Of a DNA stretch of 62,253 bases, positions 9,008 through 18,599 are shown in pieces. The DNA comes from Acidovorax sp. CF316 (GTDB lineage Bacteria > Pseudomonadota > Gammaproteobacteria > Burkholderiales > Burkholderiaceae_C). The position numbers and the translations under genes are program-made. Location: NCBI RefSeq assembly GCF_000276605.1, contig NZ_AKJX01000198.1, positions 1 to 62,253 of the forward strand, in the 5' to 3' direction. How positions within the stretch are numbered: position 1 is the first letter of the stretch; each line of letters starts with the position of its first letter. The notes under the pieces are model-generated. The model did not search any database. It was given only the letters and a program-made list of their open reading frames with translations, and was not told the origin of the DNA.

Positions 9008-9211
9008 TTACCGGTTGGGCTGCGGCACCGCGGCGTAGTTGGAGGCGATGGCCTGTAGCACGGCACCGATCAGTGCGGCATCCCCCGCTTGGGTGGGTAG
9101 CACATCCTTGACAATCTGCACCGCATACTGAAGTTGTTCCTTGGCCAATGCCGCAGACATGGCGTTGCCCCGCTTTTCATTGGGGGCAGCGTCGCGGATG
9201 GTGAGGGACAT
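9008..9211 (-). CDS. Short conserved hypothetical protein (67 aa)
   Basis: The product begins MSLTIRDAAPNEKRGNAMSA and is helical, with LAKEQLQYAVQIVKDVLPTQ and an Ala-rich second helix (IGAVLQAIASNYAAV). I do not recognise it. The internal ATG (MSLT...) was preferred over the longer frame because the extra N-terminal residues are encoded in the promoter region shared with the divergent diguanylate cyclase gene. The ribosome site is weak. Confidence 0.55.
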   Translation of the reverse strand: MSLTIRDAAPNEKRGNAMSAALAKEQLQYAVQIVKDVLPTQAGDAALIGAVLQAIASNYAAVPQPNR

Positions 9212-9369
9212 GGGGTGCTTTCGCAGGAAGGAAAGCACAGAGTATGGACCTCCCCCAATGGCCCTATCGGTCGTATATTCCACGGGTGATGTGACCCCAC
9301 CGTGACCCGCGCGCGCCCGGTGCTGCCCAGACAGCCGGTGCGCGGGCCCCTTGTTTCACACAGGGATGG

Positions 9370-11739
9370 ATGAAAGGCAAGGCCCGGCAGGTGTTTTCTT
9401 CGCGAACCGACTCCCCAGGGTCTTCTGCCAAAGACCGCTCTTCGCTGCGGCTCGAACCGTGGCGGGTGTTCTTGTTCGTGTTTGCCCTGGCCGGGGTGGC
9501 CCTCGCCGTGCAGCTGTACACGGCGCGCCACGCCATCCGCGAGGTCGAGGTGGCCCGCCTGCAGGACGTGAGCCGCTATGTCTCGGAAAACCTCACGCGC
9601 CAGCTCAAGGGCCTGAACGAGGCGCTCACGCGCATCAGCCGGGACTACCGTGCCTCGGCGCTGGCGGTCTCGAGCGCCGACTCCTCGCGCCAGCTGCACC
9701 TGCTCACCGACGTGATCCAGGCCGTGCGCGGGCTGGCGGTGTACGACGCCAATGGCACGGCCGTGGCGTCCGACCGGGCCGTCGACGTGGGTCGCGACTT
9801 CTTTGCCAAGGAGTTCTTTCGCACCGTGCAGGGCCGGCCGGACCCGCATGCGCTCTACCTCTCGCGCCCCTCGGCATCGGACGACGAGGGCGTGGCGCTG
9901 CACCTGTCGCGCGCCGTGTTCGACGCCGCCGGGCAGTTCACGGGCGCGGTCACGGCCACGCTGGACGACGAGTTCTTTGCCTTCACCCTGCGCGCGGCGC
10001 TGTTCGCGCCCGACATGCGGGCCACCATGGCGCATGCCGATGGCGAGGTCTTCGTGACCGTGCCCAGCACGGGCTCCGAGCGCATGGCCAACCTGGCCAG
10101 GCCGGGCTCCGCGTTCGAGGCCCATGTCCAGAGCCAGCGCCAGAACACGGTGTACGAGGGCCTGGTGCCGGCCACCGGCCGCGAGCGGCTGGTGGTGCTG
10201 GCCAGCGTGAAGCCGCAGGGCCTGGGGCTGGACAACACCGTGGTGCTGGCCGTGAGCCGCGAGCGCTCGGAGGTCTACGCCCCCTGGTACGCCCAGGTGC
10301 GCCTGTATGTCACGCTGTATGCCGCCGTGCTGGTGCTGGCCACCGGCCTGCGCCTGTTTGAGCGCCGCCGCCTGCGCCGGCTGCTGGCGCAGGAAGAGGC
10401 CTCGCAGGCCGCGCTGCAGCTGACGGCGGCCCGCCTGGAGCGTGCGCTCGACGGCGCGCAGCTGGGCCTGTGGGAGCTGCAGGTGGACGCGCGCCAGCTG
10501 CGCATCGACGCCCGGGGCGCGCGCATGCTGGGCTACGGCGATGCCGAGGTGGTCCGCTCCGTCGATGAATGGACCGCCACACTGCACCCGGCCGACCGGG
10601 CCGGCAACACCGCCGCCTTCGCCAGCCACCTCAAGGGGGCCAGCCCGGCCTACGAAAACGAGTTCCGCGTCAGCGTGGGCAATGGCGGGCAGTTCGTGTG
10701 GCTGTTCAGCCGCGGCAAGGTGACCGAGCGCGCAGAGGGCGGCGCACCCCTGCGCATGATCGGCACCTTCATGGACATCACCGAGCGCAAGGCCAACGAG
10801 GCGGCCCTGGCGGATGCCGCCCTGCTGCAAAAGCGCTCCGGCGAGATCGCCCGGATCGGCGGCTGGACGCGGGACCTGGCCACCGGCCAGTCGCAATGGA
10901 CCGACGAGGTCTACCGCATCCACGACCTGGAGCCCGGCAGCGCACCCGACCTGCCGCGCACGCTCGACTACTACACCCCGGCATCGCGGCCCCTCATCGA
11001 CGCCGCCGTGGAAAGGTGCGTGCAGCACGGCACGCCCTGGGACCTGGAGCTGCAGATCGTCTCCGCCAAGGGGCGCCTGCTGTGGGTGCGCACGCAGGGC
11101 GAGGCCATCCGCCGCGATGGCGCCATCGTGCGCCTGGCGGGGGCCTTCCAGGACATCACGGCGCGCAAGCAGGCCGCGCTGGAGCTCGAGCGGCTCAACG
11201 CCACCCTGTCCGAGCTGTCCTACCAGGACGCGCTCACCGGCCTGGGCAACCGCCGCCTGTTCGACGACACGCTGCTGGCCGAGTGGGCGCGCAACGCGCG
11301 CCAGGGCTCGGCGCTGTCGCTGCTGATGGTGGACGTGGACTACTTCAAGCGCTTCAACGACCTGCACGGCCACCAGGCGGGCGACGAATGCCTCAGGCGC
11401 GTGGCCAGCGTGCTGCGCGATGCGCTGTGGCGCTCGCACGAGCGCGCCATGCGCTACGGCGGCGAGGAGTTCGCCATCCTGCTGCCCGAGACCACCATGG
11501 AAGGCGCCCGCCTGGTGGCGCAGCGGCTGCTGGACGCGATGGTGGCCGCGCGCATCGCCCACGGGGCCTCGCCGCTGGGGCCCTGGGTCACGCTGAGCAT
11601 CGGCGTGGCCTGCGTCGCGCCATCGGCGGACGGCAGGCCCACCACCCTCACCCGGCGCGCCGACATGGCCCTCTACCAGGCCAAGGGCCAGGGCCGCGCG
11701 GGCTTTGCCACCGACGAGACGCCCGCGAGCGTGCTGTGA
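9370..11739 (+). CDS. Membrane diguanylate cyclase with Cache, two PAS and GGDEF domains (789 aa)
   Basis: The enzyme makes cyclic di-GMP from two GTP in response to an external signal. The layout is a membrane helix at about 31-50, a periplasmic Cache-like sensor (about 55-305), a second helix at about 308-328, PAS domains at about 360-475 and 480-600 (each followed by FMDITERK or FQDITARK), then GGDEF from about 618. The active-site loop reads GGEEF (697-701), an accepted active variant. The product-inhibition I-site, normally RxxD just before the loop, reads RSHE, so feedback inhibition may be altered. No EAL domain is present. It faces the small gene at 9008-9211 across a shared promoter region. 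Confidence 0.92.
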   Translation: MKGKARQVFSSRTDSPGSSAKDRSSLRLEPWRVFLFVFALAGVALAVQLYTARHAIREVEVARLQDVSRYVSENLTRQLKGLNEALTRISRDYRASALAVSSADSSRQLHLLTDVIQAVRGLAVYDANGTAVASDRAVDVGRDFFAKEFFRTVQGRPDPHALYLSRPSASDDEGVALHLSRAVFDAAGQFTGAVTATLDDEFFAFTLRAALFAPDMRATMAHADGEVFVTVPSTGSERMANLARPGSAFEAHVQSQRQNTVYEGLVPATGRERLVVLASVKPQGLGLDNTVVLAVSRERSEVYAPWYAQVRLYVTLYAAVLVLATGLRLFERRRLRRLLAQEEASQAALQLTAARLERALDGAQLGLWELQVDARQLRIDARGARMLGYGDAEVVRSVDEWTATLHPADRAGNTAAFASHLKGASPAYENEFRVSVGNGGQFVWLFSRGKVTERAEGGAPLRMIGTFMDITERKANEAALADAALLQKRSGEIARIGGWTRDLATGQSQWTDEVYRIHDLEPGSAPDLPRTLDYYTPASRPLIDAAVERCVQHGTPWDLELQIVSAKGRLLWVRTQGEAIRRDGAIVRLAGAFQDITARKQAALELERLNATLSELSYQDALTGLGNRRLFDDTLLAEWARNARQGSALSLLMVDVDYFKRFNDLHGHQAGDECLRRVASVLRDALWRSHERAMRYGGEEFAILLPETTMEGARLVAQRLLDAMVAARIAHGASPLGPWVTLSIGVACVAPSADGRPTTLTRRADMALYQAKGQGRAGFATDETPASVL

Positions 11740-11838
11740 CCCACAGGCCGATCCCGGCCGGCCGGCCAGGCGCCCCGCTCGGCGAACGCCAGGGCCGTGG
11801 CGAGGCCGGGGGCACAAGCACCCTGGGGCGCCTGGGGC

Positions 11839-12750
11839 TCAGAACACCGACAGCCCCGTCCTGGCCGTGAACATTTCCAGGGCACGCATGCCCAACAGCG
11901 AATTGCCGGTCCCGTCCAGCGCGGGCGACCAGACGCACAGGCTCAGGCGGTCGGGCACCACGGCCACGATGCCGCCGCCCACACCGCTCTTGCACGGCAG
12001 GCCGATGCGGAAGGCGAATTCACCGGCGGCATCGTAGGTGCCGCAGGTCAGCATCAGTGAGTTGATGCGGCGAGTCTGCCGCTCGGTGAGCAGTGGCTCA
12101 CCGCTGAACGGGTGGCGGCCGTCGCGGCACAGGTAGCCGGTGGCGCGCGCCAGCTGCAGGCAGCTCATGCCCACCGCGCAGTGGTGGAAGTAGGCATCCA
12201 GCACGGCGGCGACATCGTTGTCGATCTTGCCGAAGCTCTTCATGAAGTTGCCCAGCGCAATGTTGCGAAAGCCGGTGGCCGCCTCGGAGGCAGCCACCTC
12301 TTCGTCGAAGTGCACCGGCTCGTTGCACAGGCTGGACAGCAGCTCCAGCATGGCGACCTTGGCATCGCCCCGGCTGACCAGGCGGTCGGTGACGGCGATG
12401 GCGCCCGCGTTGATGAAGGGATTGCGCGGCATGCCCTGCTCGGCTTCGAGCTGCACCAGCGAGTTGAACGGGTTGCCCGAGGGCTCGCGGCCGATGCGCT
12501 CCCACAGGCTGTCCCCCAGGGCCTGCATGCCCAGGGTCAGCGCGAAGAGCTTGGAGATGCTCTGGATCGAGAACGGCGTGGCGCTGTCGCCGGCCTGCGC
12601 CTCCTGGCCGTCGCAGGTGCGCAGCGCGATGCCGAACTGCGCTGCCGGCACCCGCGCCAGCGCCGGGATGTAGTTGGCCACCTGGCCCTCGGCCCCGAGC
12701 TCTGGGCGCAAGGCCTGGACGATTTCTTCAAGAACGGGCTGGAACTGCAT
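11839..12750 (-). CDS. glsA: Glutaminase (303 aa)
   Basis: This beta-lactamase-fold glutaminase hydrolyses glutamine to glutamate and ammonia. Catalytic S64-x-x-K67 lies in FSIQSISKLFA. Further family motifs are SGNPFNSLVQLE, GMPRNPFINAGAI and the C-terminal block around CKSGVGGGIVAVVP. The length matches the roughly 308-residue E. coli enzymes; the symbols glsA and glsB are both used for this family. The start MQFQPVLEEI was chosen because it aligns with family N-termini; the frame stays open 12 codons further upstream. It is convergent with the diguanylate cyclase gene and 52 bases downstream of the hybrid kinase on the same strand. Confidence 0.93.
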   Translation of the reverse strand: MQFQPVLEEIVQALRPELGAEGQVANYIPALARVPAAQFGIALRTCDGQEAQAGDSATPFSIQSISKLFALTLGMQALGDSLWERIGREPSGNPFNSLVQLEAEQGMPRNPFINAGAIAVTDRLVSRGDAKVAMLELLSSLCNEPVHFDEEVAASEAATGFRNIALGNFMKSFGKIDNDVAAVLDAYFHHCAVGMSCLQLARATGYLCRDGRHPFSGEPLLTERQTRRINSLMLTCGTYDAAGEFAFRIGLPCKSGVGGGIVAVVPDRLSLCVWSPALDGTGNSLLGMRALEMFTARTGLSVF

Positions 12751-12802
12751 GCGCCGATTATCGGCCTGCGGGCAGACAGGGGTCACCGGCGCTCATCGGC
12801 TC

Positions 12803-15007
12803 TCATCGGCGCTCCACGCTGCCATCCAGCAGGGCGCGCACCCGGCGCGCCATGTCGTCCACCTCGAAGGGCTTGGTGAGGATCTCCATGCCGGGGGAGA
12901 CAAACGGCTGCGAGGCCGAGACCTTCTCGGCATAGCCGGTCATGAACAGGATCTTCAGGTCCGGCCGCTCGGCGCTGGCCGCCTCGGCCACCTGGCGGCC
13001 GTTGAGCCCCGGCAGGCCGACGTCAGTGATGAGCAGGTCGATGCGCCGCTCGCGCACCCGCAGCTGGTCCAGCCCCGAGAGGCCGTCGTGCGCCTCCAGC
13101 ACCTGGTAGCCCAGGTCGCGCAACACCTCGGCCACCATCTCGCGCACCAGGGTTTCGTCCTCCACCACCAGGATCACCTCGCCCCTGGCCGCTGCCGCCG
13201 TGGCGGCGGGCGCGGGCAATGGGTGAGCGGGACGGTCCTCGGCATGGAAGTGGGCCGGCAGGTAGATACGGACCGTGGTGCCCTGCCCGTACTCGCTGAA
13301 GATGCGTGCATGGCCTTCGGACTGGCGGGTGAAGCCATAGATCATCGACAGTCCCAGGCCCGAGCCCTCGCCCACCGCCTTGGTGGTGAAGAAGGGCTCG
13401 AAGGCATGGGCCAGGGTCTCGGCCGTCATGCCCGTGCCCGTGTCGGTTACGCTGATGCACACGTAGAGGCCGGGCTTGACGCCGTGCAGGGCGGCGGCAT
13501 AGGCCGCGTCGAGCTCGGCGTTCTGGGTTTCGATGGTCAGGCGGCCGCCGGCCGGCATGGCGTCACGGGCGTTGATGGCCAGGTTGAGGATGGCGCTTTC
13601 GAGCTGGTTCTCGTCGCACAGCGTGGTCCACAGCGTGGGCGACAGCTGCAGCGCAAGCTCCACCTTTTCGCCGATGGTCTGGCGCAGCAGATCCTGCATG
13701 GACATCACCAGGGGATTGGCCCGCACGGCCTTGGGATCGAGCGGCTGGCGGCGCGAGAACGCCAGCAGCCGGTGCGTGAGCCCCGCCGCGCGCGAGGTGG
13801 AGGACAGGGCCCGCCCCACGTAGGTGTCCAGGTCGGCCGCAGCGCCCTGCACGCCCTGCCCCAGCCGTTTGCGCAGCAGCTGCAGGTTGCCCATGATCCC
13901 CTGCAGCAGGTTGTTGAAGTCGTGCGCGATGCCGCCGGTGAGCTGGCCCACGGCCTCCATCTTCTGTGCCTGGCGCAGCGCCTCCTCGTGCAGGCGCAGC
14001 TGCTCGCTGCGCTCGGCGACCTGCGACTCCAGCGTGGCGTTGAGCGTCTGCAGTGCGGCCTCGGCCTTGCGGCGCTCTTCGATCTCGCGCTGCGCGGCCT
14101 CGAACAGACGTGCATTGTCGATGGCAATGGCCGCCTCGGCCGCGAGCAGCGCCACCGAGCGTTCGGAGCGCTCGGTGAACACCCCCGCACGGGAGTGACC
14201 GAAGAACAGCCCGCCGATCACTTCGCTGGCGCGGTTGACCACCGGCACCGCCAGGTAGCTGGTCACGGCCAGATGGCCCTTGGGCATGCCGTGGTAGGGC
14301 GCGCTGTGGCCATAGCGCGGGTCCTGGGTGATGTCGTCCGAGCGCACGATGCCCTCGCCCCCGAAGGTGGGGCCGAACACCGCCGTATTGCGCGGCATGG
14401 GAAAGTCCTCGAACGCCGCGCGCGGTGCCCCCGACAGGGTGTACAGGGTGTAGCTCTCGCCGGCTTCATTCACCAGGTTGTAGAAGAACGCCCCAAACTG
14501 CGCGCCGGTGACCTCCACGCCAGCATCGGTCACCGCCTGCACCACCTTGGCCAGGTCGTTCTCGCGCGCCAGCGTGGCGCCGGCGCGGTTGAGCACCTCG
14601 AGCGTGCGCTTTTCCTCGCGCAGCGCGTCCTCGGACACCTTCCACTGCGTGCGGTCGCGCAGCACCTTCACAAAGGCCACGGGCGCGGCAGCAGGGTCGG
14701 TCACTGGCGTGAGTTCGCCCACGGCCCAGAAGCGCGAACCATCGGAGCGCATGCGCCAGCCCTCGTGGCCGCCCCGGCCCTTGGCCAGGGCATCGGCCAT
14801 CTCCTCGGTCACGCGCGCCTGGGGGTTCGTCTCCTCGGGGAAGATGCACAGCAGCGTCTGGCCGCGCATCTCGTCCTCGGTCCAGCCCAGCAGGCGCACG
14901 GCACCGGGGTTCCAGCTGAGCACGGCGCCACGGCTGTCCAGCGCGATGATGGCCGTGTCGGTGGCACTGTTGATGACGGTGGATAACGCGGCTGCGCTCA
15001 GTTGCAT
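12803..15007 (-). CDS. Cytosolic hybrid histidine kinase, PAS-GAF-HisKA-HATPase-receiver (734 aa)
   Basis: It has no membrane segment, so it senses a cytoplasmic signal. It has a PAS domain (about 7-120), a GAF domain (about 145-300), a coiled linker (300-350) and the phosphoacceptor His362 in [13 protein letters not shown]. The catalytic domain shows N-box [20 protein letters not shown] and GLGLSM. A C-terminal receiver has its phosphorylated Asp in [14 protein letters not shown] and a Lys in LTKPFE. The HDFNN box and attached receiver are typical of blue-light or redox-type PAS kinases, but the PAS lacks an obvious flavin cysteine motif. The next gene upstream encodes a receiver-only protein on the same strand and is a plausible partner. 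Confidence 0.9.
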   Translation of the reverse strand: MQLSAAALSTVINSATDTAIIALDSRGAVLSWNPGAVRLLGWTEDEMRGQTLLCIFPEETNPQARVTEEMADALAKGRGGHEGWRMRSDGSRFWAVGELTPVTDPAAAPVAFVKVLRDRTQWKVSEDALREEKRTLEVLNRAGATLARENDLAKVVQAVTDAGVEVTGAQFGAFFYNLVNEAGESYTLYTLSGAPRAAFEDFPMPRNTAVFGPTFGGEGIVRSDDITQDPRYGHSAPYHGMPKGHLAVTSYLAVPVVNRASEVIGGLFFGHSRAGVFTERSERSVALLAAEAAIAIDNARLFEAAQREIEERRKAEAALQTLNATLESQVAERSEQLRLHEEALRQAQKMEAVGQLTGGIAHDFNNLLQGIMGNLQLLRKRLGQGVQGAAADLDTYVGRALSSTSRAAGLTHRLLAFSRRQPLDPKAVRANPLVMSMQDLLRQTIGEKVELALQLSPTLWTTLCDENQLESAILNLAINARDAMPAGGRLTIETQNAELDAAYAAALHGVKPGLYVCISVTDTGTGMTAETLAHAFEPFFTTKAVGEGSGLGLSMIYGFTRQSEGHARIFSEYGQGTTVRIYLPAHFHAEDRPAHPLPAPAATAAAARGEVILVVEDETLVREMVAEVLRDLGYQVLEAHDGLSGLDQLRVRERRIDLLITDVGLPGLNGRQVAEAASAERPDLKILFMTGYAEKVSASQPFVSPGMEILTKPFEVDDMARRVRALLDGSVERR

Positions 15008-15158
15008 GGGGTGTCTCGTTGAACACGTTCTTGTGGGCAGATGGGTCCCCGCTCGGGAATAGCCCACCAATGGCCCAATGATGGCGCACTGTACCTTCTC
15101 AAACCCATTTGAACCACCGGGTGTTCATGGGGTGGGCACGCTCTGACCCGCCCCACCT

Positions 15159-15542
15159 TCAACCGGGTGCGGGATCGGGCAGCGCCATGCACTGCGCGAA
15201 GAAGGCATCGAGCTCGGTGGATTTGTCGAACACGCCATCGGCGCCCAGCGCCTGGCAGCGGCGGCGCATGTCGGGCGTGGCGTAGTTGGAGAGCACGTAG
15301 ACATGCTGGCCGGGATTGCGCTGGCGCACGGCCTGCAGCACTTCCAGGCCGGAGCCGGCGGCCAGGAACAGGTCCACTACCATCAGCTGCCACTGGCCGT
15401 GCCAGCGTTCCAGCGCGTGCCGGGCGCCGGTGGCCGTGGCGGCAATGGCAACAACGCGTGCATTGGCCAGCTCCTCCAATGCCGGGACCAGGGTCTCACT
15501 GATCATTTTGTTGTCTTCGACAAGGATGGTGATGAAAGGCAT
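15159..15542 (-). CDS. Receiver-only response regulator (127 aa)
   Basis: A single CheY-like domain with no output domain. Acidic pair ED is in ILVEDNK, the phosphoacceptor Asp is in LMVVDLFLAAGSG, the switch Ser/Thr in YVLSNYATP and the conserved Lys in VFDKSTELDAFF. The usual proline after the phosphoacceptor (D-x-x-x-P) is absent. It lies 151 bases upstream of the hybrid kinase on the same strand, so it may exchange phosphate with it. A close paralogue sits at 58829-59209; the two share VEDNK, TLVPALEE, ANA-x-VVAIA and LGADxVFDK. Confidence 0.85.
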   Translation of the reverse strand: MPFITILVEDNKMISETLVPALEELANARVVAIAATATGARHALERWHGQWQLMVVDLFLAAGSGLEVLQAVRQRNPGQHVYVLSNYATPDMRRRCQALGADGVFDKSTELDAFFAQCMALPDPAPG

Positions 15543-15683
15543 CGTGGACCGTGCCGGTTACACCGGATAGAGGGAAGCTGCCTACAATCTAAGCGCGCAA
15601 CCGAATCCGGCGTGTAGGCATATGCCCCGCGTGTAGGGGCTGCTACACGATTGTGTGATCTTTTCCACCACTGAGCCTGAAAT

Positions 15684-15977
15684 ATGTCCCGTGATGCCAC
15701 CCCACCCCAGGCCGCAGAAATCGCCGATGTGCTGAACCAGAACGCCGAAGCGGCCGAGCAGATCAAGGCCACGGCCAGCGAACTCAACGTGGTTCACGCC
15801 GTGCTGTCCACGCAAATCCCGCCCGATTCGCTGGAGGGTGACCTGCAGGCCGCCGTGGAACGCACCGACGAGCTGGAGCAGCAGCTCAACGAGACGGCCG
15901 AAGCACTCGAAAAGTCCAACGACCTGCTGCGCGAGATCGACGCCAAGCAAAGCGCCGCCGCCAAGACCCAGAAATAG
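15684..15977 (+). CDS. Small coiled-coil protein (97 aa)
   Basis: This acidic, strongly helical protein has no membrane segment. The C-terminal half, from LEGDLQAAVERTDELEQQLN to the end, has heptad leucines, so a coiled coil is likely. It is divergent from the receiver-only gene. The ribosome site is weak, but codon use looks normal. I do not recognise the family. Confidence 0.65.
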   Translation: MSRDATPPQAAEIADVLNQNAEAAEQIKATASELNVVHAVLSTQIPPDSLEGDLQAAVERTDELEQQLNETAEALEKSNDLLREIDAKQSAAAKTQK

Positions 15978-16102
15978 GCAGACAGAAACGCGGCCCGCCA
16001 GTTGTGGCCTGCGTGCGACGGCCGCCCGGGCAGCGGCATCATCCTACAGCCGCGCCCCGGATGCCTGCGCACACTGTACTTTTGCGCAGCCGCGGAGGCC
16101 CC

Positions 16103-16315
16103 ATGGCCACTCAGTCCCCATCACCCGACAGCAAGCCCCGCAAGGACCCGGACCGCCCCACCCCGGCCTTCACGGAAACCGATGCCACCGCGGGAAAGCG
16201 CAAGCCTGCGGACACGGCGCCCGAGCGCGGTGACACGACACCCAACGCCCCGGCACCCCACCCGCCCGAGTCAGATGTGAATCCCGAGACCCCGGCAAGC
16301 ATCAATTCACCCTGA
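16103..16315 (+). CDS. Small disordered Pro/Thr-rich protein (70 aa)
   Basis: The product begins MATQSPSPDSKPRKDPDRPT and is rich in Pro, Thr, Asp and Lys throughout, without hydrophobic core residues, so it is disordered. A perfect GGAGG lies five bases before the ATG, which is the main evidence that the gene is real. It is similar in character to the 47-residue protein at 40403-40546 (begins MATDPKDHP). Function unknown. Confidence 0.6.
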   Translation: MATQSPSPDSKPRKDPDRPTPAFTETDATAGKRKPADTAPERGDTTPNAPAPHPPESDVNPETPASINSP

Positions 16316-16362
16316 CGGAACCCTGCACCCGCCGAAAGCCATGGCGCTTGGGCCGCGGGGGC

Positions 16363-16509
16363 TCACAGCGGCGTCAGCGCCTCGGGCAGGCACGACTCCT
16401 CATGCCCCACCAGGCGGATCCACATGCCGGTTTTGCGGATGATGATGTAGTCGACGGTGACGACGCGGCCTTTGTAGAGGAATTGGGAGCCGGGTTTGTA
16501 CAGGACCAT
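16363..16509 (-). CDS. Very small conserved-looking protein (48 aa)
   Basis: The product begins MVLYKPGSQFLYKGRVVTVD and continues with two further strands and GHEESC near the end, giving a compact three-strand beta pattern with balanced charges. That is far more protein-like than the shadow frames around it. No clear ribosome site precedes the ATG, so it could be the tail of a larger decayed gene; the frame stays open upstream without a good start. The family is not recognised. Confidence 0.45.
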   Translation of the reverse strand: MVLYKPGSQFLYKGRVVTVDYIIIRKTGMWIRLVGHEESCLPEALTPL

Positions 16510-16700
16510 GGAGCGGGCGAAGAAGGCAGATTGCAGACAGAAAAGGCGTCTGCAAGAAACAGGCCTCCATGGTGCCTGCAGCGGTGCCCTCCGGTTGTGA
16601 CAGCCGCCAAAAACCTGGTGCCCCGATGGGCTGTTGCTTGACGTATTGCGGCCCGCAGCGGCTTGGCGTCCACGGGCAAAAATGCACCTGCGCTGGCGTG

Positions 16701-16970
16701 TCAGTGCTCGCCGATGGTCAGGCCGTGTGCAGGCGTGTCCGCACGCGGGGACGGGGCCGACGCCGATTGCGCCGACAGGGGCTGGGACGCCACGGGCAGG
16801 TGGCTCAGCACGCTGGCCTTGATCTCGGGCCCGGCCATCTTGAAGGCCACCACGGCCGCGACCAGGAGCACCGCGATGGTGGCGGCCACGCCGAACACCC
16901 GCGAATCACCCGCACCGTCAGCGCCCTGCAGCATGCCGTAGTGGCCCGATGTGTTGCTCATGCTTTTCAT
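16701..16970 (-). CDS. Small single-pass membrane protein (89 aa)
   Basis: Residues 1-24 are polar, followed by one membrane helix (about 26-46, VFGVAATIAVLLVAAVVAFKM) and a Ser/Ala/Pro-rich tail. A good ribosome site (AGGAG, seven bases upstream) supports the start at MKSMSNTSG. The 53-residue gene at 17878-18039 has a similar build, a polar N-terminus plus one helix. Function unknown. Confidence 0.65.
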   Translation of the reverse strand: MKSMSNTSGHYGMLQGADGAGDSRVFGVAATIAVLLVAAVVAFKMAGPEIKASVLSHLPVASQPLSAQSASAPSPRADTPAHGLTIGEH

Positions 16971-17093
16971 GTGGTTGCTCCTGGCTTGTGTGGTGCACTG
17001 AAGTTAACGGCCGGCGGGCGTCCGGGCTGTCGGACAAATGCCATTCCTGGCTGCGGAAAACCCCCACCCCCGTCAGCCCCTGGCCGCATGAAA

Positions 17094-17117
17094 AAAGCCG
17101 CCCTGAAGGGCGGCTTT
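17094..17117 (-). terminator. Intrinsic terminator
   Basis: A perfect GC-rich stem (GCCGCCC, loop of four, GGGCGGC) is flanked by AAA/TTT. On the minus strand it ends in a run of six T. It lies 32 bases beyond the stop of the secreted-protein gene at 17149-17733 and ends that transcript. Confidence 0.85.
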
Positions 17118-17148
17118 GCGGCATGGATTTGGCAGCAGAAAGCGCTTT

Positions 17149-17733
17149 TTACATACGGTTCCAGGGCCACTCGCCGCACCTGGACTGCGATACCGTCACA
17201 TTCGCCAGGCGGCGCATGGCGGTGTCGTCGTAGATGTAGCTCAGCCGCACACCCGCCTGCAGGTCGGGCACCACATGCGGATCACGGCACAGCGTGCCCA
17301 TCAGCTCGCGCTCCACCACGGCCTCGAAGTCCGGCCGCACCCCGGCCGGGCTTACCAGGAACTTCACCGTCACATGCCGGCCCGCATGCGTGGCCGAGGT
17401 GGACAGGATGCGCCCGTCGCGCCGTTCGCGCGCGTCGGAGTTGTACTCCTCGGCCAGGCGCTTGGCCCGCGCCTCGGCGCTCAGGCGCGGCGTGCGCTCT
17501 CCCGGCACACGGGCCATGAGGAAGTTCTCGTCGCACACGCGCAGGGCGATCTGGATGCCCGTGGGCGTGGGCTTGTTGGTGGCGTTGTCCACACAGCGGT
17601 CGTACTGCGCGCGCGCCCTGGGGCCCAGCTCATCGCGCGAGCGCAAGGGATAGTCCTGCGCCATGGCGGCGCAGGACAACAGCAGCGCAGCGCCCAGAGC
17701 GGCGCCGCGTGCCAGTGGATGCATGGTACTCAT
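17149..17733 (-). CDS. Secreted hypothetical protein (194 aa)
   Basis: A signal peptide (GAALGAALLLSCAAMA, cleavage before QDYPLRSRDE) is followed by a mixed alpha/beta domain with four cysteines. The C-terminal half, TVKFLVSPAGVRPDFEAVVE and the later VRLSYIYDD, resembles small periplasmic TonB-C-like or energy-transducing beta-alpha-beta folds, but I cannot assign it with confidence. The start has a strong GGGGGA site. It has a strong terminator of its own. Confidence 0.7.
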   Translation of the reverse strand: MSTMHPLARGAALGAALLLSCAAMAQDYPLRSRDELGPRARAQYDRCVDNATNKPTPTGIQIALRVCDENFLMARVPGERTPRLSAEARAKRLAEEYNSDARERRDGRILSTSATHAGRHVTVKFLVSPAGVRPDFEAVVERELMGTLCRDPHVVPDLQAGVRLSYIYDDTAMRRLANVTVSQSRCGEWPWNRM

Positions 17734-17877
17734 GGTGGATTTCCCCCAGGTTCTTGTGTGTTGGTGTGTTCATGCCGGGTGCCTTCGTACACGCCGACGA
17801 GCCTGCAGTCTGCTCGCGCCCCGCCCCTGCGACAAGCTGTGTTGCCTGCGGTAACCAGCCCAGGCTGCGCCCTGCCT

Positions 17878-18039
17878 TCAGCCTGCGGCAAACGTCACCA
17901 CGGCCACCAGCAGCAGCACCGCGGCGGCTGCCAGCCACATGACGCGGGGGCTGTACTGGCCAAACTCCAGCTCACCGTCGTCTGCCAAGCCGGCATCGGC
18001 AAAGGACATCTGGCGCTGGAATGGTTTGCTGGTGTTCAT
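17878..18039 (-). CDS. Very small single-pass membrane protein (53 aa)
   Basis: A polar N-terminus (MNTSKPFQRQMSFADAGLAD) precedes one C-terminal helix (VMWLAAAAVLLLVAVVTFAAG), so it is probably tail-anchored in the inner membrane. The ATG has a good ribosome site (GGGAGAG), and the longer frame upstream is rejected. It is 144 bases upstream of the secreted-protein gene on the same strand. Function unknown. Confidence 0.6.
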   Translation of the reverse strand: MNTSKPFQRQMSFADAGLADDGELEFGQYSPRVMWLAAAAVLLLVAVVTFAAG

Positions 18040-18237
18040 GGTGCTCTCCCGGGTTGGATGTATGCAAAGGTAGCTGGCCAACCCAGCCGTCCGTGTCAGA
18101 CAAGTTCCCATCCTCGCAGCAGACGGACCCGATCGCACTTTGGAAATGGGTGCGGATGTGACATACCGCACGAAGAGCGCACGAAAAAGGAGGGGAGGAA
18201 AAGGAGAGGACGCAAGGATGGATCGCAGGAGCGGCGG

Positions 18238-18456
18238 CTACTCGAACACCTTGCCGCTGTGCTCGCACACCCAGCTGCGCGCGTGGGCCAGGGCCTCGTC
18301 CTCGGTATCGAACGCGTCCTCGGGGCCTACGTTGAGCACCTCGCCCCCGGTCAGCTCCACCGACACCACCGACCATTTCTCACCGCGCACCAGGGTCACC
18401 CAGCAGCTGTCCGAATCGCTGCACCGCAAGCGGTGCTCCGTTGTCACCATGGCCAT
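18238..18456 (-). CDS. Short hypothetical protein (72 aa)
   Basis: The product begins MAMVTTEHRL and has a beta-hairpin-rich core (SCWVTLVRGEKWSVVSVELT) followed by a helix (EDEALAHARSWVCEHSG). Compact, three cysteines, no membrane segment. AAGGA seven bases upstream supports the start. The fold hints at small DUF proteins that read like modified double-stranded-RNA-binding or UPF domains, but no family is recognised. Confidence 0.6.
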   Translation of the reverse strand: MAMVTTEHRLRCSDSDSCWVTLVRGEKWSVVSVELTGGEVLNVGPEDAFDTEDEALAHARSWVCEHSGKVFE

Positions 18457-18599
18457 CGGCAGGTCCTTTTCTGTCCACGCTGGCAACCCCGCAGGGCAGC
18501 ACGCCAGCACATCGATGGACCACTGTACGGCGGGTGGGCGGCCCCGCGCGTCAGCCAATGCCTACAAAAACACCCTCGCCTGCCGTGCGCCGCCCCAGG

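Noticed and set aside
9070..11817. Minus-strand open frame of about 900 codons opposite the diguanylate cyclase gene
   Set aside because: High GC produces long antisense frames; its translation is Arg/Gly/Ala/Gln-rich without domains, while the plus strand encodes a clear Cache/PAS/GGDEF protein.
12674..14986. Plus-strand frame of 770 codons opposite the hybrid kinase
   Set aside because: Same reason; the opposite strand carries all kinase motifs in order.
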